Source: Rickettsia typhi
GTDB taxonomy: Bacteria > Pseudomonadota > Alphaproteobacteria > Rickettsiales > UBA1997
Assembly: GCA_945890035.1 (NCBI GenBank)
Contig: CAMDCJ010000006.1
Coordinates: 1-33,587 of the forward strand
Direction: 5' to 3'
Length of the DNA: 33,587 nucleotides
Part shown: positions 9,062 to 16,206 of the stretch, one piece after another
How the letters are laid out: every line of letters begins with the position of its first letter
How positions within the stretch are numbered: position 1 is the stretch's first letter
The notes under the pieces: generated by a model
What the model saw: only the letters and a program-made list of their open reading frames with translations
Told to the model about the DNA's origin: nothing
Database searches by the model: none
Made by a program: the position numbers and the translations under genes

Positions 9062-10297
9062 ATGATGGATTTAAAAAAGAAAATCGATGTTAGAATTAAT
9101 AAAAATTTAGCTTCGAAAATTGACAAAATAATTTCCGAAAAGGGCTTTAATTTTAACGAAATATTGTTCGTTAGCGATGAAATAATTTGGGAAAATAATC
9201 AGCAATTTTTTAAAAAAAATTTCAAAAACCAATTTGCTAATTTTTTAATTTTAAAAACCCCTCAAGCCAATGAAAATTTTGTAAATTTAATTGTTAAAAA
9301 TGCTCAGAATTGCAAGTTAATTTTAGGCTTTGGAAGTGGAACTATCAACGATTTATGTAAATATAGCGCTAAAAAATTAAATAAAGATTATATAATTTTA
9401 ATTTCAGCGCTTTCGATGAATGGTTACGCTTCAAAAAATGCTTCGATTTCTATAAATAATCATAAAAAAACACTAGAAGCAAAATTGCCAATTGCGGTTT
9501 TATGCGATTTGTTAATTTTAAAAAATGCTCCTCAGAATTTGAATAAAGCCGGTTTAGCGGATGTTTTGTGTTTTTATTCATGTAATTTTGATTTGATTTT
9601 AAATCATTATGTTTTTTTACAAGAAATAAATTTCCCGGCTTTAGAAATTCAACAAAAAATTATTAAAAATTTTGTCCAAAATTATAAAAATTTTACAATA
9701 AATGACGATAAATTTTTACGAAATTTATTAAAAATAATTTTAATCTCGGGTTGGGCGATGACCATCGCTAATTCATCGGCTCCAGCTAGTCAATCCGAGC
9801 ATTTGCTCGCACATGTATTGACCATGAAATATCCAGAGCGAACTTTCGATATTCTTCATGGAAGAATGATTGCGAGTGCAACAATTTTGAGTTTAATCAA
9901 TCAAGAAAAAATTGTCGAATTTTGCAATGATAAATTATTTATGAAATTTCTAGAAAATTTTTTTGATGATTTAAATAATAATGATTTTTCTCGAGAAATT
10001 ATTGAATATTTTGGCAATGATATTGCTCTCGAATGTATCAAAGAATATAATTTAAAAAGAGAATATTTGCGCAAAAATTCCAAAAAAATTATTAATAATT
10101 TTCAAAATAATTCATCAAAAATTGTAAAGATTCTTAATAAAAATTATTTTAAAAGAGAATTATTGGTCGAAATTTTTAATCATTTTGATGTAGATTTCGA
10201 GTTTGAAAAAATTGGCTTCGAAGACTACGAAATAAATGATGCACAAGCCTCCGCAAAATATATTAGAAACCGCATAACCTCAAGTGATTTTTCATAG
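9062..10297 (+). CDS. sn-glycerol-1-phosphate dehydrogenase-like (AraM-type) enzyme
   Basis: A 411-residue protein of the iron-containing alcohol dehydrogenase superfamily, closest in motif order to glycerol-1-phosphate dehydrogenase/AraM. These enzymes are known to reduce dihydroxyacetone phosphate to sn-glycerol-1-phosphate. The nucleotide-binding GSGTINDLCKY is at 91-101. SMNGYAS at 118-124 corresponds to the usual S-x-DG-x-AS motif, with Asn replacing Asp. Probable metal ligands are D167 (KAGLADVL), H247 (SEHLLAH) and H266 (ILHGRM). The C-terminal 150 residues are diverged and Lys/Asn-rich. It is monocistronic, with a candidate promoter at 8950. Its last 207 bases are duplicated downstream as a decayed copy. 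The substrate is not certain: the replaced Asp and altered context leave room for a different polyol-phosphate activity. Confidence 0.75.
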   Translation: MMDLKKKIDVRINKNLASKIDKIISEKGFNFNEILFVSDEIIWENNQQFFKKNFKNQFANFLILKTPQANENFVNLIVKNAQNCKLILGFGSGTINDLCKYSAKKLNKDYIILISALSMNGYASKNASISINNHKKTLEAKLPIAVLCDLLILKNAPQNLNKAGLADVLCFYSCNFDLILNHYVFLQEINFPALEIQQKIIKNFVQNYKNFTINDDKFLRNLLKIILISGWAMTIANSSAPASQSEHLLAHVLTMKYPERTFDILHGRMIASATILSLINQEKIVEFCNDKLFMKFLENFFDDLNNNDFSREIIEYFGNDIALECIKEYNLKREYLRKNSKKIINNFQNNSSKIVKILNKNYFKRELLVEIFNHFDVDFEFEKIGFEDYEINDAQASAKYIRNRITSSDFS

Positions 10298-10430
10298 ATG
10301 TTCAAATATAGGAAGTTTTAGTTTATTATAATATAAATTAAAGCTTTACTTTTAATTATAAAAAAAATTAATATACAATGATACTTAAATAAAAAAGTTA
10401 ATAAATAACTTTAATTAAGTTCATATGGCA

Positions 10431-10463
10431 TCATTTAATTTTAGAGTATATAAAATTAAATGA
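10431..10463 (+). promoter_or_regulatory. Conserved palindromic leader element, copy 1
   Basis: A perfect 12-bp inverted repeat, TCATTTAATTTT at 10431-10442 and AAAATTAAATGA at 10452-10463, has loop AGAGTATAT. It ends exactly 30 bases before the ATG of the small ORF. The whole element is identical in the second copy with the same spacing, while nearby bases differ. It could be an operator or a leader-RNA hairpin. Confidence 0.6.
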
Positions 10464-10493
10464 ATTTTCAAAATATAATTTAATAAAATTTTT

Positions 10494-10712
10494 ATGCAAC
10501 ATAATCCTCAAGGACCGCAAACTCCTCGTCCTGCTGCTCAGAATGCAGTTACTCCTCCTCCTGCTCCACTTAGAAAAAGTGAGCTTAAGGAACCTAATCC
10601 TAGTCCATCAAATAATCATCCTATGTTGCCTTGGGCGCGCACAACTCTTAATCTTACCAGTGGTAATGGTAATGCTAATGGTAATGGTAATGGTGGTCAT
10701 AGCCATAGTTAG
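10494..10712 (+). CDS. Small Pro/Asn/Gly-rich low-complexity protein
   Basis: A 72-residue ORF with no family I recognise. The first half is Pro/Gln/Ala-rich (MQHNPQGPQTPRPAAQ), the middle contains NNHPMLPWARTTLNL, and the C-terminus is a Gly-Asn run (SGNGNANGNGNGG) ending HSHS. No signal peptide or membrane helix is visible; it is predicted disordered. The coding stretch is clearly richer in G and C than its very AT-rich flanks. The ATG follows the conserved palindromic leader by 30 bases, and a strong hairpin terminator follows the stop by about 40 bases. That bracketing by regulatory elements, repeated around a second unrelated small ORF, supports real expression. Function unknown. Confidence 0.5.
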   Translation: MQHNPQGPQTPRPAAQNAVTPPPAPLRKSELKEPNPSPSNNHPMLPWARTTLNLTSGNGNANGNGNGGHSHS

Positions 10713-10754
10713 AGTCATCACCCCACCTTATATTTTTATATAAAAAAATTGAAT

Positions 10755-10784
10755 CCTCATCCGCAACGCTTGTTGTGGATGAGG
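10755..10784 (+). terminator. GC-rich hairpin terminator after the first small ORF
   Basis: CCTCATCCGCAAC at 10755-10767 pairs with GTTGTGGATGAGG at 10772-10784 over 13 bp with one G-T wobble and a four-base loop (GCTT). The following ATAAGTTT is only a weak T-run. It is one of the most stable hairpins in the region and is absent at the matching place in the second copy, which has its own hairpin further on. Confidence 0.55.
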
Positions 10785-10918
10785 ATAAGTTTAAAAAATG
10801 ATTAAGACTTGCGAGGAAAAAGGAAATAGAAAATTAATATTAAATAAATTTTTTTGATTTTCACACAGAAGAACGATTCCGAACTCAGCAATTTATAACT
10901 TAAATTAATAAATAAATC

Positions 10919-11124
10919 ATTAATAATTTTCAAAATAATACATCAAAAACTGTAAAAATTTTCAATAAAAATTATTTTAGAAGAGAATTATTGTTCAAAA
11001 TTTTTAATCATTTTGATGTGTATTTTGAGTTTGAAAAAATGGCTTCGAAGACTACGAAATAAATGATGTACAAACCTTCACAAAATATATAAGAAACCAC
11101 GCAACCTCGAGTGATTTTTCATAG
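10919..11124 (+). pseudogene. Decayed copy of the 3' end of the glycerol-1-phosphate dehydrogenase-like gene
   Basis: This segment aligns to 10091-10297, the last 69 codons of the intact dehydrogenase gene, at roughly 90% identity by hand count, ending at the same TAG. A missing T in GAAAAAATGGCTTCG (the intact gene has GAAAAAATTGGCTTCG) shifts the frame, and there is no upstream coding sequence or start. Most differences are transitions. It marks the left edge of the second cassette copy and is not expected to make protein. Confidence 0.85.
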
Positions 11125-11262
11125 ACTATTGTTTAAACATGAGAAACCATTTTTGATTTTAATATCTAATTAAAGCTTTACTTTTATTTTTCAAAAAAAT
11201 TAATATACATTTAAATTAACCTTAAAAAAGTTAATGCATAACTTAAATTAATTTCTGAGGCA

Positions 11263-11295
11263 TCATTTAATTTTAGAGTATATAAAATTAAATGA
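11263..11295 (+). promoter_or_regulatory. Conserved palindromic leader element, copy 2
   Basis: The same 12-bp arms and AGAGTATAT loop as at 10431-10463, without a single difference. It again ends 30 bases before the position aligned with the start codon (ACG at 11326). Preservation of both arms and spacing in an otherwise drifting duplication suggests selection or very recent conversion. Confidence 0.6.
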
Positions 11296-11325
11296 TTTTT
11301 TTAAATAATCTTAATTAAATTTTCT

Positions 11326-11634
11326 ACGAGTAAAGATAAAAAAGGTGGCAATCGAAATCGTCCGGGAAAAAAAGTCATAAAACGATGGGGAATTGACTTT
11401 GGAAAAAATCCTACTGGATTTGATCATTCTGAAAGCGGTCCCTTCACTCCCTTCACAAAGGGAAAAGAACCAAGTCAAAGTGGCCCCACTAGTGTTTCTG
11501 AAAGCCATTCTGATCCTCAGGGTGGTAGTGCATCTAATAAACGAAGTAAGACAAATTTACCAGCGGGAGCACCCTCATCTCCAGGGGGGAAAGGAGTAGG
11601 TAATAATGCAGGAAAAGGTCCTACGCCAAGTTAA
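11326..11634 (+). CDS. Small basic Gly/Ser/Pro-rich ORF with ACG at the expected start
   Basis: An open frame of 102 codons has no ATG. An ACG stands where the sister cassette has ATG, at the identical distance from the palindromic leader; the frame is closed upstream by TAA at 11302-11304. The N-terminus is strongly basic (SKDKKGGNRNRPGKKVIKRW). Next come GIDFGKNPTGFDHSESGPF and then a low-complexity Gly/Ser/Pro/Lys tail ending GKGPTPS. No signal peptide, membrane helix or known domain is seen; it is probably disordered. It is GC-richer than its flanks, like the first small ORF, but does not align with it. It may be translated from ACG or a rare upstream ATA/ATC codon, or be a gene that has lost its start. 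Confidence 0.4.
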   Translation, partial: TSKDKKGGNRNRPGKKVIKRWGIDFGKNPTGFDHSESGPFTPFTKGKEPSQSGPTSVSESHSDPQGGSASNKRSKTNLPAGAPSSPGGKGVGNNAGKGPTPS

Positions 11635-11720
11635 AAAATAATTAAAACTGCTGAGAAAATAGAAAATTAATATTAAATATAAAATCTTTTGATATTTAAT
11701 TAAAAAATTATGTTTTTAAA

Positions 11721-11756
11721 TCAAGGGTGTGGACAAGTTTTAGTTCACGCCCTTGA
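11721..11756. terminator. Hairpin between the second small ORF and bioA, possibly bidirectional
   Basis: TCAAGGGTGTG at 11721-11731 pairs with CACGCCCTTGA at 11746-11756 (11 bp, one G-T wobble). It lies 86 bases after the small ORF stop on the plus strand and 13 bases past the bioA stop on the minus strand, between convergent transcripts. On the minus strand it is followed by TTTAAAAAC, on the plus strand by CATTTTC, so neither T-run is strong. Confidence 0.5.
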
Positions 11757-11769
11757 CATTTTCAGATTC

Positions 11770-13032
11770 TTATGAACAAGCCTCATTTAAGACTTCATAG
11801 GTTGCTTTCAAAATTATTTTTAAATCTTTATCTGAGATATTTAACGGTGGCATAATGTAAATTACATTACCAAATGGACGCAAAAAAACGCCTTTTTCAA
11901 TAAATTTTTGACGCAATATTTTTATTTCTTCCCAGTTTGTTTCAATCTCAATTGCGCCAATGGCACCAATTATTCGCACCTCTTTAACTTTTTCAAATTT
12001 TTCAAATTTTTTCAAATTTTTTTGTAAAATTTTTACAATTTTCTCAACTTTTTCTTGATAATTTTGATTTTCAAATAAATCAAGTGAAGCGTTGGCGCAA
12101 GCGCAAGCAAGAGCATTGCCCATAAAAGTTGGACCATGCATCAAAGCTTTGTCCAAAGAATTGTCTAAAAATTTTTCAAAAATTTTATTGGATGTTAAAG
12201 TTGCCGAAAGCCCAACGACACCGCCAGTTAAAGCCTTGCCAACCGTTAAAATATCAGGTTGATATTTGGTGTGTTTGAAGGCAAATTTTTTACCAGTGCG
12301 ATAAAAGCCCGTAGCACATTCATCAACGATGGTTAGGATATTATATTTTTTAGAAATCTCAAAAATTTTTTCTAAAAGCTGTGGCGAATGAAATTTCATT
12401 CCGCCAGCGCATTGAACAATTGGTTCAATAAAAATTCCCGCAATTTCTAAATTTTTTTCTTTTAAAAAATTTTCAAAAAATTCAAAATCTTCTAAATTTT
12501 TTGGTAAATCAAGGCAAAAATTCTGAAGTAATAAATTAGAAAATTTTTGATGCATGCCATTTTGTAAATCAGCAAGAGACATTGCGCCTGTAGTATCACC
12601 GTGATATGAATTTTTAAAGGAAACAAAAGTTTTTTTGTTAGGAGATCCGCAATTAAAATGATATTGCCAAGCCATTTTCATGGCGACTTCAATTGCGGTT
12701 GAGCCTGAATCTGAAAAAAAAACTTTGTCCATTTCGCAAAATTTAGCCAAGCGATGAGCGAGTTGATAAGTAGCGTCATTGGCGAATCCGGCCAACATGA
12801 TATGCGGTAATTTTCTGGCTTGTTTAATTAAGTTTTTAATAATGTGCGGGTGATTATAGCCATGCGCAACCGCCCACCATGACGAAATGCCATCGATTAA
12901 TATTTTGCCATTTTTTAAATAAATTTTCGATCCTTTGGTTTTTATAACTTCAAGTTGAGGCGCGTGGTTGAGCATTTGAGTATAGGGTAACCAGATGTGA
13001 TCGGCTCCTAATTTTATGTCAACATTATTCAT
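11770..13032 (-). CDS. bioA: Adenosylmethionine-8-amino-7-oxononanoate aminotransferase
   Basis: PLP-dependent class III aminotransferase of biotin synthesis. It converts 8-amino-7-oxononanoate to 7,8-diaminopelargonate using S-adenosylmethionine as amino donor. At 420 residues it is full length. Diagnostic features are HIWLPYTQM at the N-terminus, SSWWAVAHGYNHP, and SYHGDTTGAMS. VDECATGFYRTGK contains the cofactor-binding Asp (about 237), and TVGKALTGG the Schiff-base lysine (about 266). SSWWAVAHGY and the early PYTQM favour BioA over ornithine or GABA aminotransferases. It is the last gene of DUF192-hisD-bamD-bioA, overlapping bamD by 8 bases. No other biotin gene is in the window. Confidence 0.93.
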   Translation of the reverse strand: MNNVDIKLGADHIWLPYTQMLNHAPQLEVIKTKGSKIYLKNGKILIDGISSWWAVAHGYNHPHIIKNLIKQARKLPHIMLAGFANDATYQLAHRLAKFCEMDKVFFSDSGSTAIEVAMKMAWQYHFNCGSPNKKTFVSFKNSYHGDTTGAMSLADLQNGMHQKFSNLLLQNFCLDLPKNLEDFEFFENFLKEKNLEIAGIFIEPIVQCAGGMKFHSPQLLEKIFEISKKYNILTIVDECATGFYRTGKKFAFKHTKYQPDILTVGKALTGGVVGLSATLTSNKIFEKFLDNSLDKALMHGPTFMGNALACACANASLDLFENQNYQEKVEKIVKILQKNLKKFEKFEKVKEVRIIGAIGAIEIETNWEEIKILRQKFIEKGVFLRPFGNVIYIMPPLNISDKDLKIILKATYEVLNEACS

Positions 13033-13804
13033 CTTTTGAAAAAATTTTAATTCTTGAAGATTTTTTTGGTTTTGGAGTAAATTTTAAACTTTCTCTTGTC
13101 CAATAATTATCTGGATGGGCCTCTTTTAAAGTTTTTATAATATCAGATATTTCTTCTTTCATGCCAATGCGAAAATAAATTTCAATCAATCGATAATTAG
13201 CCTCGGGAACTTGATTTGTATGGTGATAGCGCGATATAACTTCGTTAAAATTCTTGATGGCGCCGACATAATTTTGTGAATCCATTTGATAGCGCGCTAT
13301 CGACATTTTTGAGCCCGCCAAATGTTCATCGATAAAAACAATTTTCTCTTTGGCATCGATGACATATTCATTGTCGCCAAATTTAGCGATTAATTCGCGA
13401 AAAGCTAGCGAAGCTTCGTGCGTATAATCTTGGGCGCGGTCAATTGAAGGAATTTTGTTGTAATAGCTTAAGCCTTTCATATAAAGGGTGTAAGGCACAT
13501 ATTCGCTGGTTGGATGAAGTTTGGTAAAATCGTCGGCGAGTTGAATTACTTTTTCAAATTCATTGAGCCTGTAATTGGCATACATTGCCATGGTTTGACC
13601 TTTGATCGACCATTTTGTAAAAGGAAATTCATCGTCAATTTTTTCAAACGCCTCGGAAGCGGTGGTATAATCTTTGTCTTTAAGAGCCTCAAACGCATTT
13701 AAATAAAGGGACTCCGCGGTAATTTTTTCTTCTTTAGATTTACAAGAAATTATGCTTAAAATCAAAATAACAATAAAGGTTTTTTTTAAGAGTGGTTTTA
13801 TCAT
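13025..13804 (-). CDS. bamD: Outer-membrane assembly lipoprotein BamD
   Basis: Essential lipoprotein of the Bam complex, which folds beta-barrel proteins into the outer membrane. A lipoprotein signal peptide ends in LSIISC, with the lipidated cysteine at residue 21. TPR-type helices follow (SLYLNAFEALKDKDYTTASEAFEKIDDEFP, then QTMAMYANYRLNEFEKVIQLADDF, and later NYVGAIKNFNEVISRYHHTNQVPEANYRLIE), the standard BamD/ComL/YfiO arrangement. The length of 259 residues is normal. It overlaps hisD by 4 bases and bioA by 8, so the three are probably translationally coupled. Its maturation needs the Lgt encoded at 25646-26428, and its clients would include the autotransporter at 3463. Confidence 0.94.
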   Translation of the reverse strand: MIKPLLKKTFIVILILSIISCKSKEEKITAESLYLNAFEALKDKDYTTASEAFEKIDDEFPFTKWSIKGQTMAMYANYRLNEFEKVIQLADDFTKLHPTSEYVPYTLYMKGLSYYNKIPSIDRAQDYTHEASLAFRELIAKFGDNEYVIDAKEKIVFIDEHLAGSKMSIARYQMDSQNYVGAIKNFNEVISRYHHTNQVPEANYRLIEIYFRIGMKEEISDIIKTLKEAHPDNYWTRESLKFTPKPKKSSRIKIFSKDE

Positions 13805-15105
13805 GATTTTCTGATATCGATGCTAAGTTGGTGAGCGTTTAAGCCTTCGCACTTAGCCAAAACCGATGTAGGCGCGCTTAAATTAAAAAAAGATTTTTTG
13901 GTGCAAGAAATCAAAGAAATTCTTTTTAAAAAATCATAAACTGATAATCCGCTGGCAAATCTTGCGCTGGCTGATGTTGGCAAAGTATGGCTTGGGCCAG
14001 CAACATAATCTCCAATAGCTTCGGGAGTATAATTTCCTAAAAAAATTGCCCCCGCATTATTAATTTTTTTCATGATTTTTTGAGAATTTTTGGTGCAAAT
14101 TTCAAGATGTTCGGGAGCGATTATATTGCTTATAAAATGGGCTTCTTCGATATTTTTAATAACAAAAATTGCCGAGTTTTTTAAAGATTGTTCGATGATT
14201 TTTTTTCGAGGCAATTTTTTGGAATGTATTTCGATTTCGGCGATAATTTTATCGGCAAATTCTGCGTTATCGCAAATGATAAAGGCCTTAGAATCATTGC
14301 CATGCTCAAGTTGCGAAAGAGCATCAACTGCGATCCAGCTTGGATTGGCGGTGGTATCGGCGATTATGGTAATGTCGGTCGGGCCAGCGATCATATCAAT
14401 GCCAACCGTGCCGTAAAGTATTTTTTTAGCGTTGGCGACGAAAGCATTTCCCGGTCCAACAATTTTATCAACGGATTCAATTGATTTAGTGCCAAAACAC
14501 ATTCCGGCAATCGCTTGCGCACCGCCAATTTTATAAATCGAGTTTATGCCACAAAGCTTTGAAGCGTAAAGCACTGCGGGATTTATTTCGCCATTATTTG
14601 ATGGTGCAAAAAGACAAATATCTTTAACTCCGGCAATTTGAGCGGGAATTACCGACATTAAAACTGAGCTTGGATAAGACGCCGTTCCACCGGGAACATA
14701 AACGCCAATTCTTTGAATTGGTTTCCATATATTGCCTAGAGTGGTGCCGGTTGAGTCTTTAAACGAAAAATCTTTCGGAAGTTGTTTTTTGTGATAAGTT
14801 TCAATGCGTTTTTTGGCAAATTTTAAAGCTTCTTTAACGGCTTTATCAACTTTTTTTTCGGATTCAAAAATTTCTTTTTTTGAGATAATTAAATCGGCGA
14901 TTTTTGCTGCGTTAGTTTTATCAAATTTATTGGTTAACTCTATGAGTGATTGGTCGCCACGGTTTTGTACATCTTTAATAATTTCTTGAACAATTTGTAA
15001 ATTTTTTTCATCATTTTTTTGGGAATTTTTTATAAAATTTAACCATAAAAAATTACTATTTTTTAAATTGTCGCAAAGTTTTTCAGTGATAATAAATTTT
15101 TTCAT
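13801..15105 (-). CDS. hisD: Histidinol dehydrogenase
   Basis: Zinc enzyme catalysing the last two steps of histidine synthesis, histidinol to histidine with two NAD. The 434 residues match the family. Recognisable motifs in order are YVPGGTASYPSSVLM, GGAQAIAGMCFGT, KIVGPGNAFV, GIDMIAGPTDITIIAD, and LSQLEHG with the Gln/His zinc ligands. IIAPEHLEI carries the catalytic Glu-His, and IGDYVAGPSHTLPTS an Asp zinc ligand. GLSVYDFLKR and the final EGLNAH are also typical. It overlaps DUF192 by 4 bases upstream and bamD by 4 downstream. No other his gene is in the window, so the pathway is dispersed or partial. A histidinol-scavenging role would also be possible. Confidence 0.95.
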   Translation of the reverse strand: MKKFIITEKLCDNLKNSNFLWLNFIKNSQKNDEKNLQIVQEIIKDVQNRGDQSLIELTNKFDKTNAAKIADLIISKKEIFESEKKVDKAVKEALKFAKKRIETYHKKQLPKDFSFKDSTGTTLGNIWKPIQRIGVYVPGGTASYPSSVLMSVIPAQIAGVKDICLFAPSNNGEINPAVLYASKLCGINSIYKIGGAQAIAGMCFGTKSIESVDKIVGPGNAFVANAKKILYGTVGIDMIAGPTDITIIADTTANPSWIAVDALSQLEHGNDSKAFIICDNAEFADKIIAEIEIHSKKLPRKKIIEQSLKNSAIFVIKNIEEAHFISNIIAPEHLEICTKNSQKIMKKINNAGAIFLGNYTPEAIGDYVAGPSHTLPTSASARFASGLSVYDFLKRISLISCTKKSFFNLSAPTSVLAKCEGLNAHQLSIDIRKS

Positions 15106-15629
15106 AATCCAGTGGGCATAATTAAAATCTTGTAGCCTTCTTTAATTTTTAATTTATCGGCTATCCCGCCATTAATTTCAAGGACTCCGATCGAATTTTC
15201 TTTAGATATTATTGTGTCGAGAGAAAATGGCTTAGTGTTTTTCTCGATATAATTAATTTTAAAATCCTCATCGATAAAAATCATGTCTAACGGAATTACG
15301 GTATTCTTCATCCACATATATATTTGCTGTGGTTCATTTTTTAAAAAAAGCATCCCCAAATTTTCGGGAAGAGAGTTTAGATTCATTAATCCGTAGCTTT
15401 GTTTCTCGGCGGTATCCGCAATTGCGACCATAAATTCGGCAATATTTTGATTGTAATTATTTACAATAACGATTTTTTGATTGTAGTTTTTGAAATTTGT
15501 ATTAAATTCAGCTGGATCAAATTTGGCAATTTTTTTGGTTTTTTTCGCTAAAGACGAACCAGTAAAAGCAATAATCAATGTAATCGCTAGCAACAAAATA
15601 ATGTTTTTATTTTTAGAAAAACTATACAT
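15102..15629 (-). CDS. DUF192 family exported protein
   Basis: DUF192 proteins are small, usually secreted or periplasmic, and of unknown function. Seen here are the core motifs KQSYGLMNLNSLPENLGMLF, MWMKNTVIPLDMIFID and GVLEINGG. I place the start at the ATG 15629-15627 (175 residues). The preceding 17 codons of a longer 192-codon frame starting at 15680 are hydrophilic, while the inner ATG gives a clean signal peptide ([20 protein letters not shown], then AFTGSSLA). This start overlaps the 5' end of the divergent lptA by 29 bases; the longer frame would overlap it by 80. It heads the DUF192-hisD-bamD-bioA run and overlaps hisD by 4 bases. Confidence 0.85.
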   Translation of the reverse strand: MYSFSKNKNIILLLAITLIIAFTGSSLAKKTKKIAKFDPAEFNTNFKNYNQKIVIVNNYNQNIAEFMVAIADTAEKQSYGLMNLNSLPENLGMLFLKNEPQQIYMWMKNTVIPLDMIFIDEDFKINYIEKNTKPFSLDTIISKENSIGVLEINGGIADKLKIKEGYKILIMPTGL

Positions 15630-16206
15630 TTTTTTAATATCAATTTTGATAATTTGTTTGTTTGTTAAATTTGACGCCAACGCTCAAAAAAACCAACGCA
15701 AAGCCAAAAATACACCAACCAGAATAAGATCTGATATCATTGATATCAAGCAAAAATCTAAAAAAATTGATTTTGTAGGAAATGTGGTCGTTGAAAGAGA
15801 TGACGCATCGCTTCTTTCAAATAAAATGGAAGTATTTTATATTGATAAAGTCAGCGATAAATCTGAGATAAAAAATAATTCAAATATCAAAGAAATTAAA
15901 GCTTTTGGAAATGTTAAAATGTTCAATGATGAGTTTGTCGCAAGCTCGGATTTGGCAAATTTTTATCCGAATAAAAATATTTTTATTCTTGAGAAAAATG
16001 TTATCGTAAATAATGGCGCTTCAATTTTAACTGGCGATAAATTTATTTATGATTTAAAAACTAAAAAAGGTAATTTTGTCGGTCAAAAAAATCGCGATAA
16101 TCTTAAAAAAGATGATAAAATAAATGGTGAAAAAAGTGGCGATGATCGAGTAACTATAACAATCGGCGACGATATAAAAGAACAAAAAAAATATTTTAAA
16201 AAGTAA
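15601..16206 (+). CDS. lptA: LptA-like periplasmic LPS transport protein (OstA domain)
   Basis: Predicted periplasmic bridge protein of the Lpt machine. The ATG at 15601 is chosen over the longer frame from 15490. It yields a signal peptide, [20 protein letters not shown], then [10 protein letters not shown], whereas the extra 37 residues are the antisense of DUF192. The mature part has the OstA/LptA pattern [36 protein letters not shown], followed by [36 protein letters not shown] and [17 protein letters not shown]. The protein is 201 residues with a charged, probably flexible tail. Its stop overlaps the lptB start by one base (TAATG), the classical lptA-lptB coupling. It diverges from DUF192 with overlapping 5' ends. 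Confidence 0.88.
   Translation: MFLFLEKLYIFLISILIICLFVKFDANAQKNQRKAKNTPTRIRSDIIDIKQKSKKIDFVGNVVVERDDASLLSNKMEVFYIDKVSDKSEIKNNSNIKEIKAFGNVKMFNDEFVASSDLANFYPNKNIFILEKNVIVNNGASILTGDKFIYDLKTKKGNFVGQKNRDNLKKDDKINGEKSGDDRVTITIGDDIKEQKKYFKK

Larger units (their letters stand above)
10091..11697 (+). repeat. Imperfect direct duplication with conserved flanks and unrelated small-ORF cores
   Basis: Copy 1 spans about 10091-10860 and copy 2 about 10919-11697. The upstream arm (10091-10463 against 10919-11295) covers the 3' end of the dehydrogenase gene, an intergenic leader and a palindrome. I counted roughly 20 mismatches plus one deleted base over the 207-base gene-derived part. AATTAAAGCTTTACTTTTA at 10336-10354 is repeated exactly at 11168-11186, and the 37 bases at 10427-10463 recur exactly at 11259-11295. 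The downstream arm (10788-10860 against 11629-11697) includes an exact 22-base match (10824-10845 and 11657-11678). Between the arms lie different, GC-richer ORFs that I could not align. Bases 10861-10918 have no partner. Confidence 0.85.

Noticed and set aside
10543-10743. A hydrophobic 66-codon frame over the first small ORF, rich in Leu, Val and Met
   Set aside because: It is the +1 shadow of repetitive Pro- and Gly-Asn codons, runs past the other stop into the terminator region, and does not follow the conserved leader spacing.
11393-11599. A 68-codon ATG frame within the second small ORF
   Set aside because: It lies out of frame inside the longer 102-codon frame that aligns with the sister start. 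Its composition shows no coherent protein features.
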